Of a stretch of DNA of 64,000 nt, positions 18,931 to 31,874 are shown piece after piece. Each line of letters opens with the position of its first letter. Positions within the stretch are counted from its first letter, which is position 1. The stretch is taken from assembly GCA_018398805.1 (NCBI GenBank), contig JAGFBZ010002129.1, forward strand, positions 186,001 through 250,000, given 5' to 3'. Under the pieces are notes generated by a model, which worked only from the letters and a program-made list of their open reading frames with translations, did no database searches and had not been told where the DNA came from. The translations under genes were made by a program, and so were the position numbers. This stretch comes from Hirundichthys speculiger. Lineage: Eukaryota; Chordata; Actinopteri; Beloniformes; Exocoetidae.

Positions 18931-21930
18931 GCCCCCCCCACCCCCCTCCCTCCCTCCTCCTCCTCGACAACCTCTCGCCCATCCAGCCCAACAGCACAGG
19001 ACTTCAAACTCTCCTCTTCTTCTCCCCCCCCCTACCCCACCCCCACCCCACCCCCACCTCCTTTCCTCCACCCTCCACGTCCCAGAGAGCTGCCCCCCCA
19101 ACCTCCGATGAACTTTTTATTCCACCTTCCAATCCCAGTTTGCATCTAAGCGTTCTTCCATGACGGAGCAGAAACACTGTCCGGTCTCTCTGAGTGGGGG
19201 GGTAATCATAGATGATGGTGGTGCACAGGTGGGTGTCAGAGAGACGCTGTACGCACCTGCCGGCTCGTGTGCATGTGTTTATGCAGGAGGGGTGTTTGCT
19301 GTAGGAATGACCGCCTCCCGTCTCGGCTGTTTTTGCTGTCGACCGAAGCGTAAAGCTTCAGCGACGCTCCTCTCCGCCTCCGGAGAGACTCAAAACCTCG
19401 CGATGCAACACGAAAACAAGAGGATTATTACTGAGAGAAAACGATTTGTACTTGTACATAGGACCAGTTGGGTTTCAGGGGACAATTTTAATTTATTTAT
19501 CAATCATAGATGAGGAAAGGAAGGCTTGAAGCAGACGGCTGGAGTTTAAAGCCCCTCCTCACTCCCCCCCCCCACACAGTCGCTTTCTCTTTGGGTGCCG
19601 CGAAAGAATCAAAGTAATGAAAAAGGAAAAAAAAAAAAAAAAGAGCGAGAAAGGAAAGGAATGATTTTTATTTGTACTTTGCTCCTGATACTAAGTGCAG
19701 TGACTTTATACTATTTTTTTATTTTGACCGTCAGCAAAAAGCTACACACAGCGGCTCTCGTGACATCACCACAGTTCCCACTGTGCTTTTCTCTTCCTCA
19801 TCGGTTCAGTGCGAGCGACGTCACCCGGCAGCCAGGGAGGTGTCCTCCATCGTAGCGTAGACGTTACACTTTTACCGTGCAACCAAACTGACCAACTCAC
19901 AAACTCCCAACACAGTAATGTACATAGGTTCAAAGTAGAGAGTAATATATGGTAAGGAAAATACTATAGAAAACTACACGGGAAAGAAAAAATTCTGACT
20001 TTTGTTTTCCTGTTTTTGTTTTGAGTGATTTGAGGTTGTATTCACACACAAGAAAGCCATTTTAAACCACTTTCCAGTTTTCTTTTTTTTTTTTTAAACT
20101 AGTTAATTTTACATTTGCTTGTTTTATATTATATGTAAGACATACATTGTGAGTGTGTGTGTTTTTTTTTTTTCCTCCTCCAATCTGGTTTGAGTAAAAC
20201 AAGCTCATGTGGACCGACACTACTGTACAGTGAACACGTGTGTTTATCACAAGCCTGCTAACATACATGTATCTGCACACAGAGGTGTTTTTACGCAGCA
20301 GGTGCCTTGTTCCTGCTCCACCTCTGACTTCACGGTGAAGCGGCGCCGATCATTTAATCGGCCGGTGGTACCAGGATGGAAGAGATCAGCCCCTCTACTG
20401 ACAGATGAAGCTCAGTTTAACCAAAAATGGACAAAAGAGGGAGACTTGGCGACCTAATTCGTCTTTCTCAGAGCCTTTGATTATGTAAAGAATGTTTTGC
20501 TTTCAGTAAAAGCTCTTGATTTAAACACTAAAATGAGAATGTAAACACTTAGAAGCTGAAACAAAGTCGGCACTTGGTTTCCCGATTGTCTGAAAATGAC
20601 ATTTATAAAATGATCTGTTGTCATCTGTAACGTTAACGTTGGTGAAGTTCCCGGTCTCGTTTCCCAGCGGTTTCTGTTTCCTCCTTCTCTTTTTAAAGAA
20701 AAGGCCTTTTTGAAAAGAGCATTTTACAGTAAAATGAGCAGGGCATTCACAGCCAAAACCCTGTTAGCTCTCCTCCTCTTCCTCAGCTTAGATCCCAGGT
20801 TGAAGGCGTTCATGGAGAAGCACGCGTGGTAACTTTAATGGAACACGATAGCAACATGGATGTAACCTTTCAGAGGAGTAAACATCCATATTGTGTTGTC
20901 GTTGCTGCCCTCGCACTTTAGGTTTGTTGAGATCAGCTCACAGCAGAGTCCCGGGTCACAACGCTCCATTTTATTCCACTTGCCTTGTTAGTCAGAAAGG
21001 GAAGCAAAAGTACTTTGGTGCTCATTCCTGCCACTTCGCCCTGTTCAAACACAACAAAGTAGCTCTAAAACGATTTCATTTGCTTTTATTTTTGTCCCGT
21101 TTTATATGAAGATAGATTTAGATCTCAAAACTGGTTTTATTCCAAACAACAGTATCTTAAGCAGTTTAAGCTAGCAACTCTCCTTCATTCCTGCTGGAGT
21201 TGTTTTTTTCTGTAGAATATATCAGCTGGGAGAAGAGGACGCTGTCTCATCCAGGTGTTTTAATATTGGCCAATATTGTACAGAAGAACTGATCCCAGAC
21301 GTCCCCGTTTATGGAGAGAGGAAGGGAAACTCAGGAAAAGTCAGAGCCAATGAATTCTCTTCATTTAGAAGAAAGTGAGTGCGTTTGAGGTCTCGGACAG
21401 ATGGATGACAGGCGTGAGTCGTATGGATGTGACCCTGGTGTTGAGGACTAGAACAAAAGTGATACGTTTCAGGGGTGAAGGGTGACAGGTGGTCTGATGG
21501 CTTAGGTGCCACATTTTAGTGGAGAAAGATCTTAAAGTTAAAAAAAAGAGAAAAAAAAATTCAAACGCCTTTACATTTCAGTGAGGTCTTACCTACAGTA
21601 CCTTCTATATTATTTTGCTCTTTCATATCATATTACATTTTTTTTCTAGGATTGCTTTGTAATAATTTGTACAGTTTTGCATGTTATAGATGTAATCATT
21701 TTGTTTTTGTTTTCTTTTTTTTTTTGTTTTACTTGCTCCTTTTTGGACGGTTTGGGCGTTTTACTGAGGATAACCCACTACAGGTGATGTAGATTCTTTT
21801 TTGCACAAAAAAAAAAATATTTAAGGTGTAAGGTCAAAACAAATGTATGGAACTGGCTGCCACACTTCGGTGGAGAACTCATATTAACCTGACTCCGATG
21901 TATTTCAATAAAGCGGAGGGCTGTTACAAA
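18931..21930 (+). other. cdc42bpa: cdc42bpa 3' untranslated region
   Basis: About 3 kb, C-rich at first, then A/T-rich, with no credible reading frame. Ends near AATAAA at 21907-21912, followed by a GT-rich element at about 21942-21960. Two Pumilio-type octamers (TGTACATA) occur at 19453-19460 and 19919-19926. Confidence 0.75.
21907..21912 (+). terminator. cdc42bpa polyadenylation signal
   Basis: Canonical AATAAA followed about 30 bp later by a GTGTGTTACTGTGTGG downstream element. Confidence 0.75.
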
Positions 21931-22006
21931 TTTACAACCCCGTGTGTTACTGTGTGGTCATTTCTTCTGCTATAAGCACCTGATCTTTAGAAGAAAAAAA
22001 CATTTT

Positions 22007-22012
22007 TTTATT
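22007..22012 (-). terminator. Candidate fzd3 polyadenylation signal
   Basis: AATAAA on the minus strand about 1 kb past the fzd3 stop, giving a 3'UTR of ordinary length. Other AT-rich signals nearby are possible. Confidence 0.5.
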
Positions 22013-23027
22013 ACAAATGAACATAAGAAGTTCAGTTTTTTACATCTATGAACAAGTTGTGCCTCTAACATTTACAGAAGTAACAAGGACACATTTGCAA
22101 ACAAGAGAAACTACAGAGGATTTAACTAATTTGAGGGAGCTCATCTGGTCCGACTGGAAAGACTTGTTCAGACAGAAAGCAGAGCAGAACTTTATCTCTT
22201 GACCGTTAGAGGATGTTGGTGCTCAGCCACTTGTCTTAACAAAAACCTTCTTTTTTTTTTTTTTTGCACTTTTTTGATGCAGAATCCTAAAACATATTTC
22301 TTTGAGCCATTTCTATTTTGCATGTTGGTTCACTTTAACCTCATCTGGCCTTCTGTCTGAACACGTCATAAACCAGGAGTTCGGATTAGGCTCCTCCCCC
22401 CCAGATTTCTCCTTTTTAAACATCACAGACATCATGTCACAGATGCGACTAAGCACCTTTTCCAGTGAGACAAAGCTTACATCAAGTTTAGTGCACAGCT
22501 TTTGTGTCAGATTTCTGGGATGAAATCTAAAATTAGCCAGAATATCTTTAAAAGTTTATTTAAAAAAAAAAGAAGCATTCCTTCCAAGTGGTAACAATGC
22601 AGATGAGACAAAGCTCCTTATTTCTCACTATGGCCATCATTTAAATCTTGTCCATAACAGGAAACACACACACGTCCAACTGAGTCCAGTTTGTCAGTGT
22701 TGATCACATCTTCTCCACAGGCTCAGAAGTAAAGTAGGTCCAGCAGTAAAGTCTCACGACACCAATGTCCATCATATTTGTGTAAACTGGGCAACATTCA
22801 GTTTTTTGGGATTTTTCTAGTCCATCAGTTAAAGCTGATTTATTTGATGACGAAGATCCAGATTTAGTGTCATCAGTCTGGTTGTGTGTCGCCCTTCACA
22901 AACCAGCGTCGTCATGTGTAGCAACATCTGTGCATCGGATCACCCTGAACCCGTCTCACATCCTTCATTTTCTTAAAGGTTCATCTCCTGTCAGTTTCAG
23001 ACTTCCATTTGACGAGCAGGTTCTAGT

Positions 23028-23280
23028 TCAGGCTCGAGCTCCATCCTCCTCCATGACTCTGTGCATCCCGTTTCCCGGACCACCAACAACTGCCTGGGTG
23101 GTCATGGTCAGGTCCCTGATGCTGCTGTGCCGTGATTGGCTCTCCAGTCGGAGGGTGGAGCCCTGCCTGGACAGGCTGTCCAGACGGTTAATGCTGCAGT
23201 GTCTGGACTCGTCGTTGAGGCGCGGCATGCTCCCGTAGGGCAGCCGGTCGTCTGCTGCCCGGAAGCTGCCGGCTGTATAT
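23028..23280 (-). CDS. fzd3: fzd3 exon 8: C-terminal tail and stop
   Basis: Acceptor catcgcag; [20 protein letters not shown], then [12 protein letters not shown] to EEDGARA and TGA at 23030-23028. Confidence 0.94.
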
Positions 23281-26200
23281 CTGCGATGAAGAACAAGATG
23301 GTAAATGGACGGCACTTATATAGCGCTTTCTCCACACCAGTGGGGGGCTGCTGCCATGCAAGGCGGTGCCAGACCCACTGGGGGCACTGTTGGGGTTCAG
23401 CGTCTTGCCCAAGGACACTCTTGACATGTGGTCAGTTGGAGCCGGGATCGAACCGCCAACCTCACAGTGACTGGACGACCCGCTCAACCAGCTGAGTTAA
23501 TTAAAAAGTGTGAAGCTGGGACCCACCTGCCGTCTCTGGACCGGTGCAGGCTGCCGTGGTAACTGCTCATCTTGGAGCGAGCGCTGCGTACTGACCCGGC
23601 CCGGCTGGTGCTGCCGCTGGGCGGCTCGTCCAGCATGGCCAGGTGTGTAGAGGAGGCGTGGGTGGAGGTTCCCTGCGTGGAGGTTCCCCTCGACTTCCTC
23701 ACAATGGGTGTGTTGGGGTCCCTGTACAGCAGGTGGGCGAAGTCGGGCTCCTGGAGCACCTGCCGGCTCTCGTTGACCATCCCACTGCAGCGGGGCGAGG
23801 AGGAGGAGGAGGAGGAGGAGGAGGTGGGGAGTGTGGGGAGGGAGAGACGCAGGAGGGTGGGGAGGGAGAGAGGGAAGGTGGTGGGAATGTGGACGTGGTA
23901 GGAGAGGATGGAGGAGTGGGTGGAGCAGGCGGTGGGAGAGGGGGTTAATGCTCTGAGTTTGGAGGGGGGGGGAGCGAGTGCAGAGAGTTTTCACCAGCAG
24001 TCCACGCAAAAAAAAAAAAAGCTTCACAGCTGAGACGCTCGTCACACGAGGACGGACCTTTATACTTAAAGGTTACACAACACAAGAGATGCACTGATCT
24101 GCTTCCTCTAAAATGTTCTAACCGGCCCACCGGACCAAATCTACAACAGCGCTGCACTTAAATCATCCAGCCACAAACAACCTCTTAATTCCTGAAGCTG
24201 CTGGAGACTGAAGATGACACATAAATGCAGCTGTGAGACACAAACTCGTTCCTTCTGCTGTTTTTGATCGCACTGCTTTTCACAGCAGATTTGACCAAAC
24301 ATACAGTCATGGAAAAAATTATTAGACCACCATTTTTTCTTCACTTTCTTGTTCATTTTAATACCTGGTACCACTAAACGTCATCATGTGACTAAAACAG
24401 ACAGAAAAGAAAACACTGAATGCATAAAAGCAGTGTTTTTGGCAGTACAACGCCATAGCTATTGATGTAAAAACTTAAGTGATTTAGGTTATAATCAAGA
24501 AAACCATGGAAAATGGTAAGATATCAGCTCTTAAATAAAACTCTTATGAGCAATCTTTGTGGTTATCGTTATGTTTGTCCAAACAAATGTACCTTTAGTT
24601 GTACCAGGCATTAAAATGAACAAGAAACTGAAGAAAACAAGGGTGGTCTAATAATTTTTTCCATGACTGTATATTCATCTTTTTACTTCCTATCAGTGGG
24701 TATATTCAGATATCAGGTTGTCAGTGAGAGACAAGAAAACTAAACTAAAGGACATTCACTCTTTTTAGATTTACCATTTTATTTTTTAATAGCCTTGTCA
24801 TTCTTATGAGTAGAGCTAATTAAAACTCCACTGTTGTTTTTGAAAAATACTGGGACAAAGCGTCTGAAAGAAACTAAACAGGTATCTTAAATATTCATCA
24901 CTCAGTATCTATTAAGTACGTACTCTTTGCGTCTCTTGCCGTGGAAGAAACTAGCCCACTCGAAGCAGGTCTTCTTGCTTCCCACCCAGAACACGGAGGG
25001 GATTCCCACAATCAGCATCATCAGGTACTTGATGAGGAAGAGGACCAGGTCGGGCCGACTGGTCTGCTCCACCTGGAAGAAACAAAGACCCACACGAGAG
25101 TCGGTGACTGGTTACGGCGGGAAAAGCTTGTGTGACTGAAGGAGTCCAAAAACTGCACAGCAAATTTAAAGTGACTTCCTGAAATATTGGTAAACAGAAA
25201 ATGTACATTAGATATGAGTTTATCACCAGATTTGGAGTGAATAAAATAGGAAGGACTGGTGCTGTCAGAAGGTGGTGGTTTAAGGCTTCATTGTTAAACA
25301 GTCATGGCAGTAATAAAAACAAAACTTTAAGACACAAACAAAACCAGTCACTGCACACATATGAAAAACGACAGCTCCAGTTGTTAATATTATAATTATA
25401 GTTAATGATATTAATGCTCGGGGGTCATGATCTGGGTCTCTGTAAAGCGCCTAGAGACAATTGACATTGTAACAGACACTGTACAAATAAAATTGAATTG
25501 AATTAAACATGTGATCAGCTGTGGTCCCTACATTACAATTTTTTTTTTGCAACTTTTCTACAACTCAAAAAAAAAAAAAAAAAAAGTCAAAAACCTCCTC
25601 ATTCAAGCGTTAAGACCTGTCAGGTCACATCTAGAAGGGTCCTACTGAGTCCTGACTCAGTAGGAGTCTTGTGTGTGTTTGCATGTTGCTTCCTCCCTGT
25701 TTCCAGGAACTCCAGCTTCCTCCCTCCTCTAAAAACATGCAACGCTTTATTAACTGGTGATTTTAAACTGTCCAGAGCATGAGCGTGAACGTTCACAGTT
25801 GTTTGCATCTCCTGTCGTCTCTCCACCGATGACACGAGTAAAGAAGTCGAGGAGAAAAACGAGCTTTGAGCAAATAGAGATGTCAAATTTAACTGTCATG
25901 TAACACAGTTGCATAATCCAACCGTTGTTTTGTTACAACAAACCGCTGGATTTCCCATTATTTCTGTCAGATAAACACTGAACATTGATTTATATTTTAA
26001 TATTATGGAACTAATTTGTTAGCTTCCTTTAGATGTAGTAGATGCATCTAGTTTTCTGTAGAGGACACTGGTCCATGTCCTCACCTACAGCTGCTCCAGC
26101 AGCTTCCTCTCTCCCTCAGGTAGATTTTAGGAATTACACTTGAGGGAGAATATTAAGAAAATATTTTTCTGAGATTGATTTCTGGGTCACAGACAAGAGG

Positions 26201-29200
26201 ATGCAGGAGAGAGAAGATGAGGTAGCCCACATTAGACAACTGAGATGAGCACAGAAAATAGATGACGGATTTCAAAACCACAAATCACATTGAAGCAATA
26301 ACTACAGCTAGAAAGAGAAAGACATAAAAGCTTCAAGCTCACAATATGTCAGCAGCCACAACAGATTCATAAAGGAAACGACCCCACGAGGCATTAGACA
26401 GTCATCTGTATGTAAACATCAGTGTGAGTAAGCTAATTAAGAAGCTCATGCTGCTGACTGCATTGAATCATTCTCAGTGTACATGTGTGTGTCTGCGCTA
26501 CTGCTTCACCCACGGAGCATCCCTGCTGGAAGCACAAACACACTCATGGATACTGACTTAACAGCAGATAATTATCTTGGGAAACGAAGTATATTTTCTG
26601 TTGCTGTCTCTTATGTAGAATTATCAGCGTAAATTCTCAGATATTTCCAACAACTCTGGAAGACATCCTCCTGTCACAGCAGCAGTCCTTCAGTGGAGAC
26701 GGTGTATATTCCTTCCTCTTCCTATCTCACAGACACACAGCAGCACACAGATGTGGTCATGATGGCCTCATGAGTGGGCGGGGGGGGGGGGGGGGGGGGG
26801 GGGGTCTCAGTGATGCACAGATAGACTCGTTACAGCAGACTGAACGGACGTCTACGAGCAGCATCATCATTACAGACTGAATGTCAGTGACCACATCAAA
26901 TCAGCCTCTAACCTCTAATGCTCTAAGCTCTAATGTTGGATGTAGTTTATGAAACTAAAGTATAAATATAACGGATTATTCTTCTATCTGGACTTATTTT
27001 AAGTTGTTTCGAGTGTGTGAGCACTGCAGTGGAAAAGTCAGGAGCTGCGCTGTCAGGAAGAGGTCTGAGCCTCGGGGAAGGCTTTTAAGATAAATATAGT
27101 CAAGCACTTTGAGTCTCCGCATGTATTGATGCGCTGCATGGACACAGTGTGTGCGCATGCATGCGTGTGTGCGCATGCATGCGTGTGTGCTTTCATGAGC
27201 ACGGTGGGACGAGGATAAAAAGTTGTGATTTTTACACCCAGTAGCATTTTCAGTGGGTGTAAAAGCGCAGCACAGCTTGTGTTCAGATGTGCTCTAACTA
27301 TGATGTGGAGCAGCTTGACCCCAGAAACCCCCCCCCCCCCCCCCCCTTCTCTCTTAGCAGAAACACAGACACAGAGTGGATTACTGTTCTCTTACACAAT
27401 GCCATGTTTATAGGACAGATTAAGAGCTCATCTTATGCGAGTGCTTCTCCTGCATCTTCCATAGCTGTAGCTTGGGCCTCATGGCAGCATCTGCATCACT
27501 TTTTACAAGTCAAAACGTGCTTTTTCAGTTATTTCCAAAGGGAATAAGAATATCACTGAGCCAGAATGGCTCAGAAATGGTGTTCAGGGAGTGCATGTTA
27601 GGTGATAGCCGGCTGAAAGGAAATGAGAACAATACAGAGAAACGGGGAGACGGAGCGCCGGTTTAAATTATTAACAGCATTGTCAGATGAGACGCAGGAG
27701 GCAGCTGCAGCTCTGAGGCTTCTCTGCAACTGGACACAAACATGGAGACATGTTGCTAGCACGAAGATGCCCACTACTCTGAGCTAGACACCGTGTTTAA
27801 TCACACAGTATCTGGTTGTATCCAGGACACACAGTCTGACTGTCCTCTTCTCTAATGTCTCTGTGTTCAAACACATCTGGCAGTCAGCTGCTTTCACCCA
27901 GCTGTTACCTCCTGCTCTGCGTTTAAATTTTCTTTCAGACATCCCAGTTGTTCGTTTTTAACTCAAAAGGCCATCTGTGCAAACTGCCATAAACAGGAAC
28001 GATGGACTGCAGCAATATCCCAGTTACTATCGGCAAGGCTTCTCTTATCTATCCATCACTGGTGCTACAGAACAGAAGAACTGCTTTGCTTTTCCGTGTA
28101 CATACAGCCATGGCATTACATCTCTTTCAAGGTTGAACATCTTTTAGGAAACAAGTGAACATTTTTGTAAGAAACCACAATTAACAAGGAAGCAGATTAC
28201 CCACCAAACCAGTAGCTTAATATTTCCAGTTTACCTTTCTAAAGGTTCTTGTAGACAACAGCTGGTCTTTGTGAAGGCTCTTTGACACGCAGACTGGCTT
28301 TTCCAAACGCTGTATTTATGAACACTGCTACAAACAGGATTTACAGTGATCCCTCGCCAATTCGCGCTTTAAGTTCTGCAGTTTTAGTTATTTGCTGATT
28401 TTTCAGAAATATATAATTTAAAAAAAATCAAGAAAAAATTGCGGAAACACCACAGGATGTTGTGCGCGTTCTCTCACAGTGAAGAAATGTGAGCCAGCCT
28501 GGCCCCTTTAAGAAGGTAGCCTTATGGGTAATGGTGTGGCCTTATGGGTAATGGAGTGTGTGTGTCACGGGACGGCAAAACGAAAACAGGGTTAGATGAA
28601 AAGTGTAGTGAGCATCAACAGCAGCCCAGCGTGTATAGATTTACATTCTCTGTTAACCGACAGGAGCCCAACAATACAACCTGTGTGATGTTACAAGTTC
28701 CTGCAGTGCCAGAATAAAGTGCTCGTTCCATGCAGAGAAAATAGGACTGTTTCTTTTGTTGTTGTTAGCTTGTTACTAATTACGAGCCAAAAATAGCACA
28801 ATACCAGCGGTTTCTTTACTACAGTTCAGAGACCAGAGGCTGTGAAGGTAACAGAAAGACCACAGTTGAGCCTTTGTCCTGTTTTGCTGCAGTGCCTCGC
28901 TACTTTTTTGCGTGTTTTAAACATATTTTAAACACATTATTTAGGCTCGGGGGGCTCCGGCTCCAGTTCGCAGATTTTGATTTTCGTAGGGGTGCACCGG
29001 TCCCCATTAACCGCGAAAAATAAGGCATCACTGTATCCTGTTTTGAGTGGGATCCACAAACACCACCAGGTGATACAGAAACAAAAAAAATCCACTTTTT
29101 AACTGATGTACTTAGTTATGTTACCTGATAAGGGCAGGGGATATGGTAGTCTCTACATGTTTCCTGGACCCAGGTTGTCTCCCAGATACTTCGGTAGCTG

Positions 29201-31836
29201 CTCTCATAAAAGTAGCAGGCCAGGACGGTCAGCAGAGGAACCAGGTAGAGCACGGAGAACACACCGATGCGAATCATGAATTTCACCAGCTTCTCCTGGT
29301 TCTCCTTCTCCAGTGGTATCTCTATTCGGACGCGGTTCAGAGCGGCAATACCTGCCAGCAAGAGCGCAACCCCCACCTAGGAACACCATGAGAAAAGGCA
29401 TGAAGACAGACTTCAGACTGCTTTTGGATCTCATTGTGACAACTTATGAGACATTTTGATTTAGGAAGTTAAATTATAAGACAAAATGGGAGTCAATTAT
29501 GTAGTCATATAGATCTAGTTATTTACAGAAACTGAAATAGTAAGTCCCAAGTTCAAGCCAACTAACTGGAAATATAAATAATGACAAAGAAATGTGTTTG
29601 TAGTATATTTTATAACTCTCTCACCACAACATCCAGTCCCAGAGGGGCCAGCAGGAACCAGCGCAATGCTGTCAAGTTGTAAAGCCCCACAAAACAAACG
29701 CCACTGATGCCGTCTCCCTCAATCTTGTTCATAGCAAGCAGAGTGACGGTAAGAACACCCGGGATACCCCAGGCAAAGGCGTGGAAAAGGAGGGCCTTCT
29801 TCTCTATTGCCTCGCTGCCCCACTTAGGAACAGCTGCCAGGAACCAGGTGATGGTCAAAATGACCCACCAGACGCTGCCAGCCATGGTGAAGAAGTAAAG
29901 GACCATAAAGAGAAGAGTGCAGGCCTAAAACAGAGGGGGGGGGAAAAATAAATGAGAATTAGATTTTTTCAAAATAGTGCGAGACAAAAAAAGAAACAGG
30001 AAAGACAACTAAGATATAATTCTATAAAAATATAGACCTTATTATGGGAGCCTTGTGTTACTGTCGAAGCCCTGAACCTTCCAGGACTCGATGCGTTACA
30101 GGAAACTTTATCCTCCAGCAGGAACCCGAGGAAGAACACCAAGGACACCATCATGTAGCACACAGCGTAAAATATAATCGGACGCTCCGGGTAGCGGAAT
30201 CGGGACACGTCAATAAGGAAAGTGAGGAAGGTGAAGAGGGTGGCAGACAGGCAGACAATGGACACCACCCCAATAAAATAGCGGGCAAATGCCAGCTCCT
30301 CACGTGTGAAGTACATGTTAGGACACGGGGGGGAGCAGTCTCGAACCCCCATGAAGGAGTAGCCCAGCTCTGGGTCAATTTTCAGTTCGCGAGGACACCA
30401 GAAGCCGTAGTCCCTCTGGACAGATATGGGCGACTCAGTTGTGTCTGAGCTGGACAGGAGGTCGGCGGGACGGGGGTAGGGCTCATCACAGTCTGGGAAC
30501 CTGAGGGGGAAGGAGAGACCGTGAGCTCAGGGTCATTTCTGCTGATAAGCCTTTTACAGACACATAATACCAACACTGTACAACAGCCAAACGCATCTGG
30601 AGGCACAAATTGGATCAACACGTTTTTCTACTTTTCAAGTCCCTGGTGACTGAAAGTCATCTGACTACTGTGCGAAGCATCAGGACGCCAGCTGGCCAAC
30701 TCTTTAAAAGGAATTGATCATAGTTAGCATATCATTTTTATTTTCAACTTGAGCTAAATGCAATATTTTTACTTTCATGAAAAAAGTAGAAGGAAGCCAA
30801 CAAAGTGAACAAAACATTTTGTTCCCAGTTAATCACTAGCTTGCGGTCAGTATTTTCTGAAAACAAAAAAAAAACAAGAGCCCTGATCTCTGCATCTTAC
30901 CCAACCTCCCTACGTTGGGGCCATGAGTAACTTGTCGTCAACATGTTGTATTACCCCCCCCCCCAACAGAAGGTTGTCACCACTGCTGTTGTACCAACCT
31001 GTTGCAGTCCATCTCCTCCGGCCAGCTGACACCAAACATGTCCATTAGTTTGTAGCAGTCGCTTTTGGCCTGCAGACAGAGGCGGCGGCAGGGCAAGGGT
31101 CATCCGGCCGTACTCCGTACACACCGGGGCATAGAGGGCACACAGGAACATCCTGAGCTCTGCAGAGCACTGCAGATTCACCATCGGATGAAAAGGCTGC
31201 ACGTGGAGACAGAGGGGAAGGATTGTGTGGTTACAACAAATCTGGACTGGAAAGTTTAACTTACTTTTTCAGAAAAATACTACAGTTTGAGCCAGAACGC
31301 AACTCCATCTTCAGATTGAGGACAAAAGGATCAGTGGAGCATGGCATCTGACATTTCTCAAGATGAGTCATTGAAAAACAACTCTGGCCCCTTTCCTAAT
31401 AATCTCCCCAACTCCAATAATTTCAGTCCCCCCCCCTCCTCTATCTCCTTCCTCCCCTCCAACCTACAGAGAGGAGGAGCAGACACACACAGGGCTGCTT
31501 TGCTGCTGCAGACAGGGCCTTTGTGCTGCAGCGAGGACCATGCTGTGGCTGACTGACACACTGTGACAATGTGCATACACTCGCTCACAAGGAAAAGTAC
31601 CAGCGGAAGTTTATTATTTAGATGCTAACACACCCACAAACCGGCACAATAATGGTCCCACACAGATCAACTGTGCCAAGAGGCAGCATGAGAGCAGAAA
31701 GTATCGGTTTAAGGAGAGTCTGTAACTGTGTGAATAACACAAAAATACACGTGTTAAAAAGAGCACGTTTGTATTCATTTGCATAAACCTAAATGCGTTC
31801 TTGTAACAGAAAGGCCTCCAACCACACCCAAGTCAA

Positions 31837-31874
<38 letters not shown>

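Larger units (their letters stand above)
25506..28343. other. fzd3 intron 5, no gene seen
   Basis: Part of the intron between exons 5 and 6. Holds a 25-G run, a C run and an alternating purine-pyrimidine tract (listed separately). Otherwise I see nothing coding. Confidence 0.7.

Noticed and set aside
30044..30448. 134-residue plus-strand ORF
   Set aside because: Antisense shadow of fzd3 exon 3; the minus-strand frame is the conserved one.
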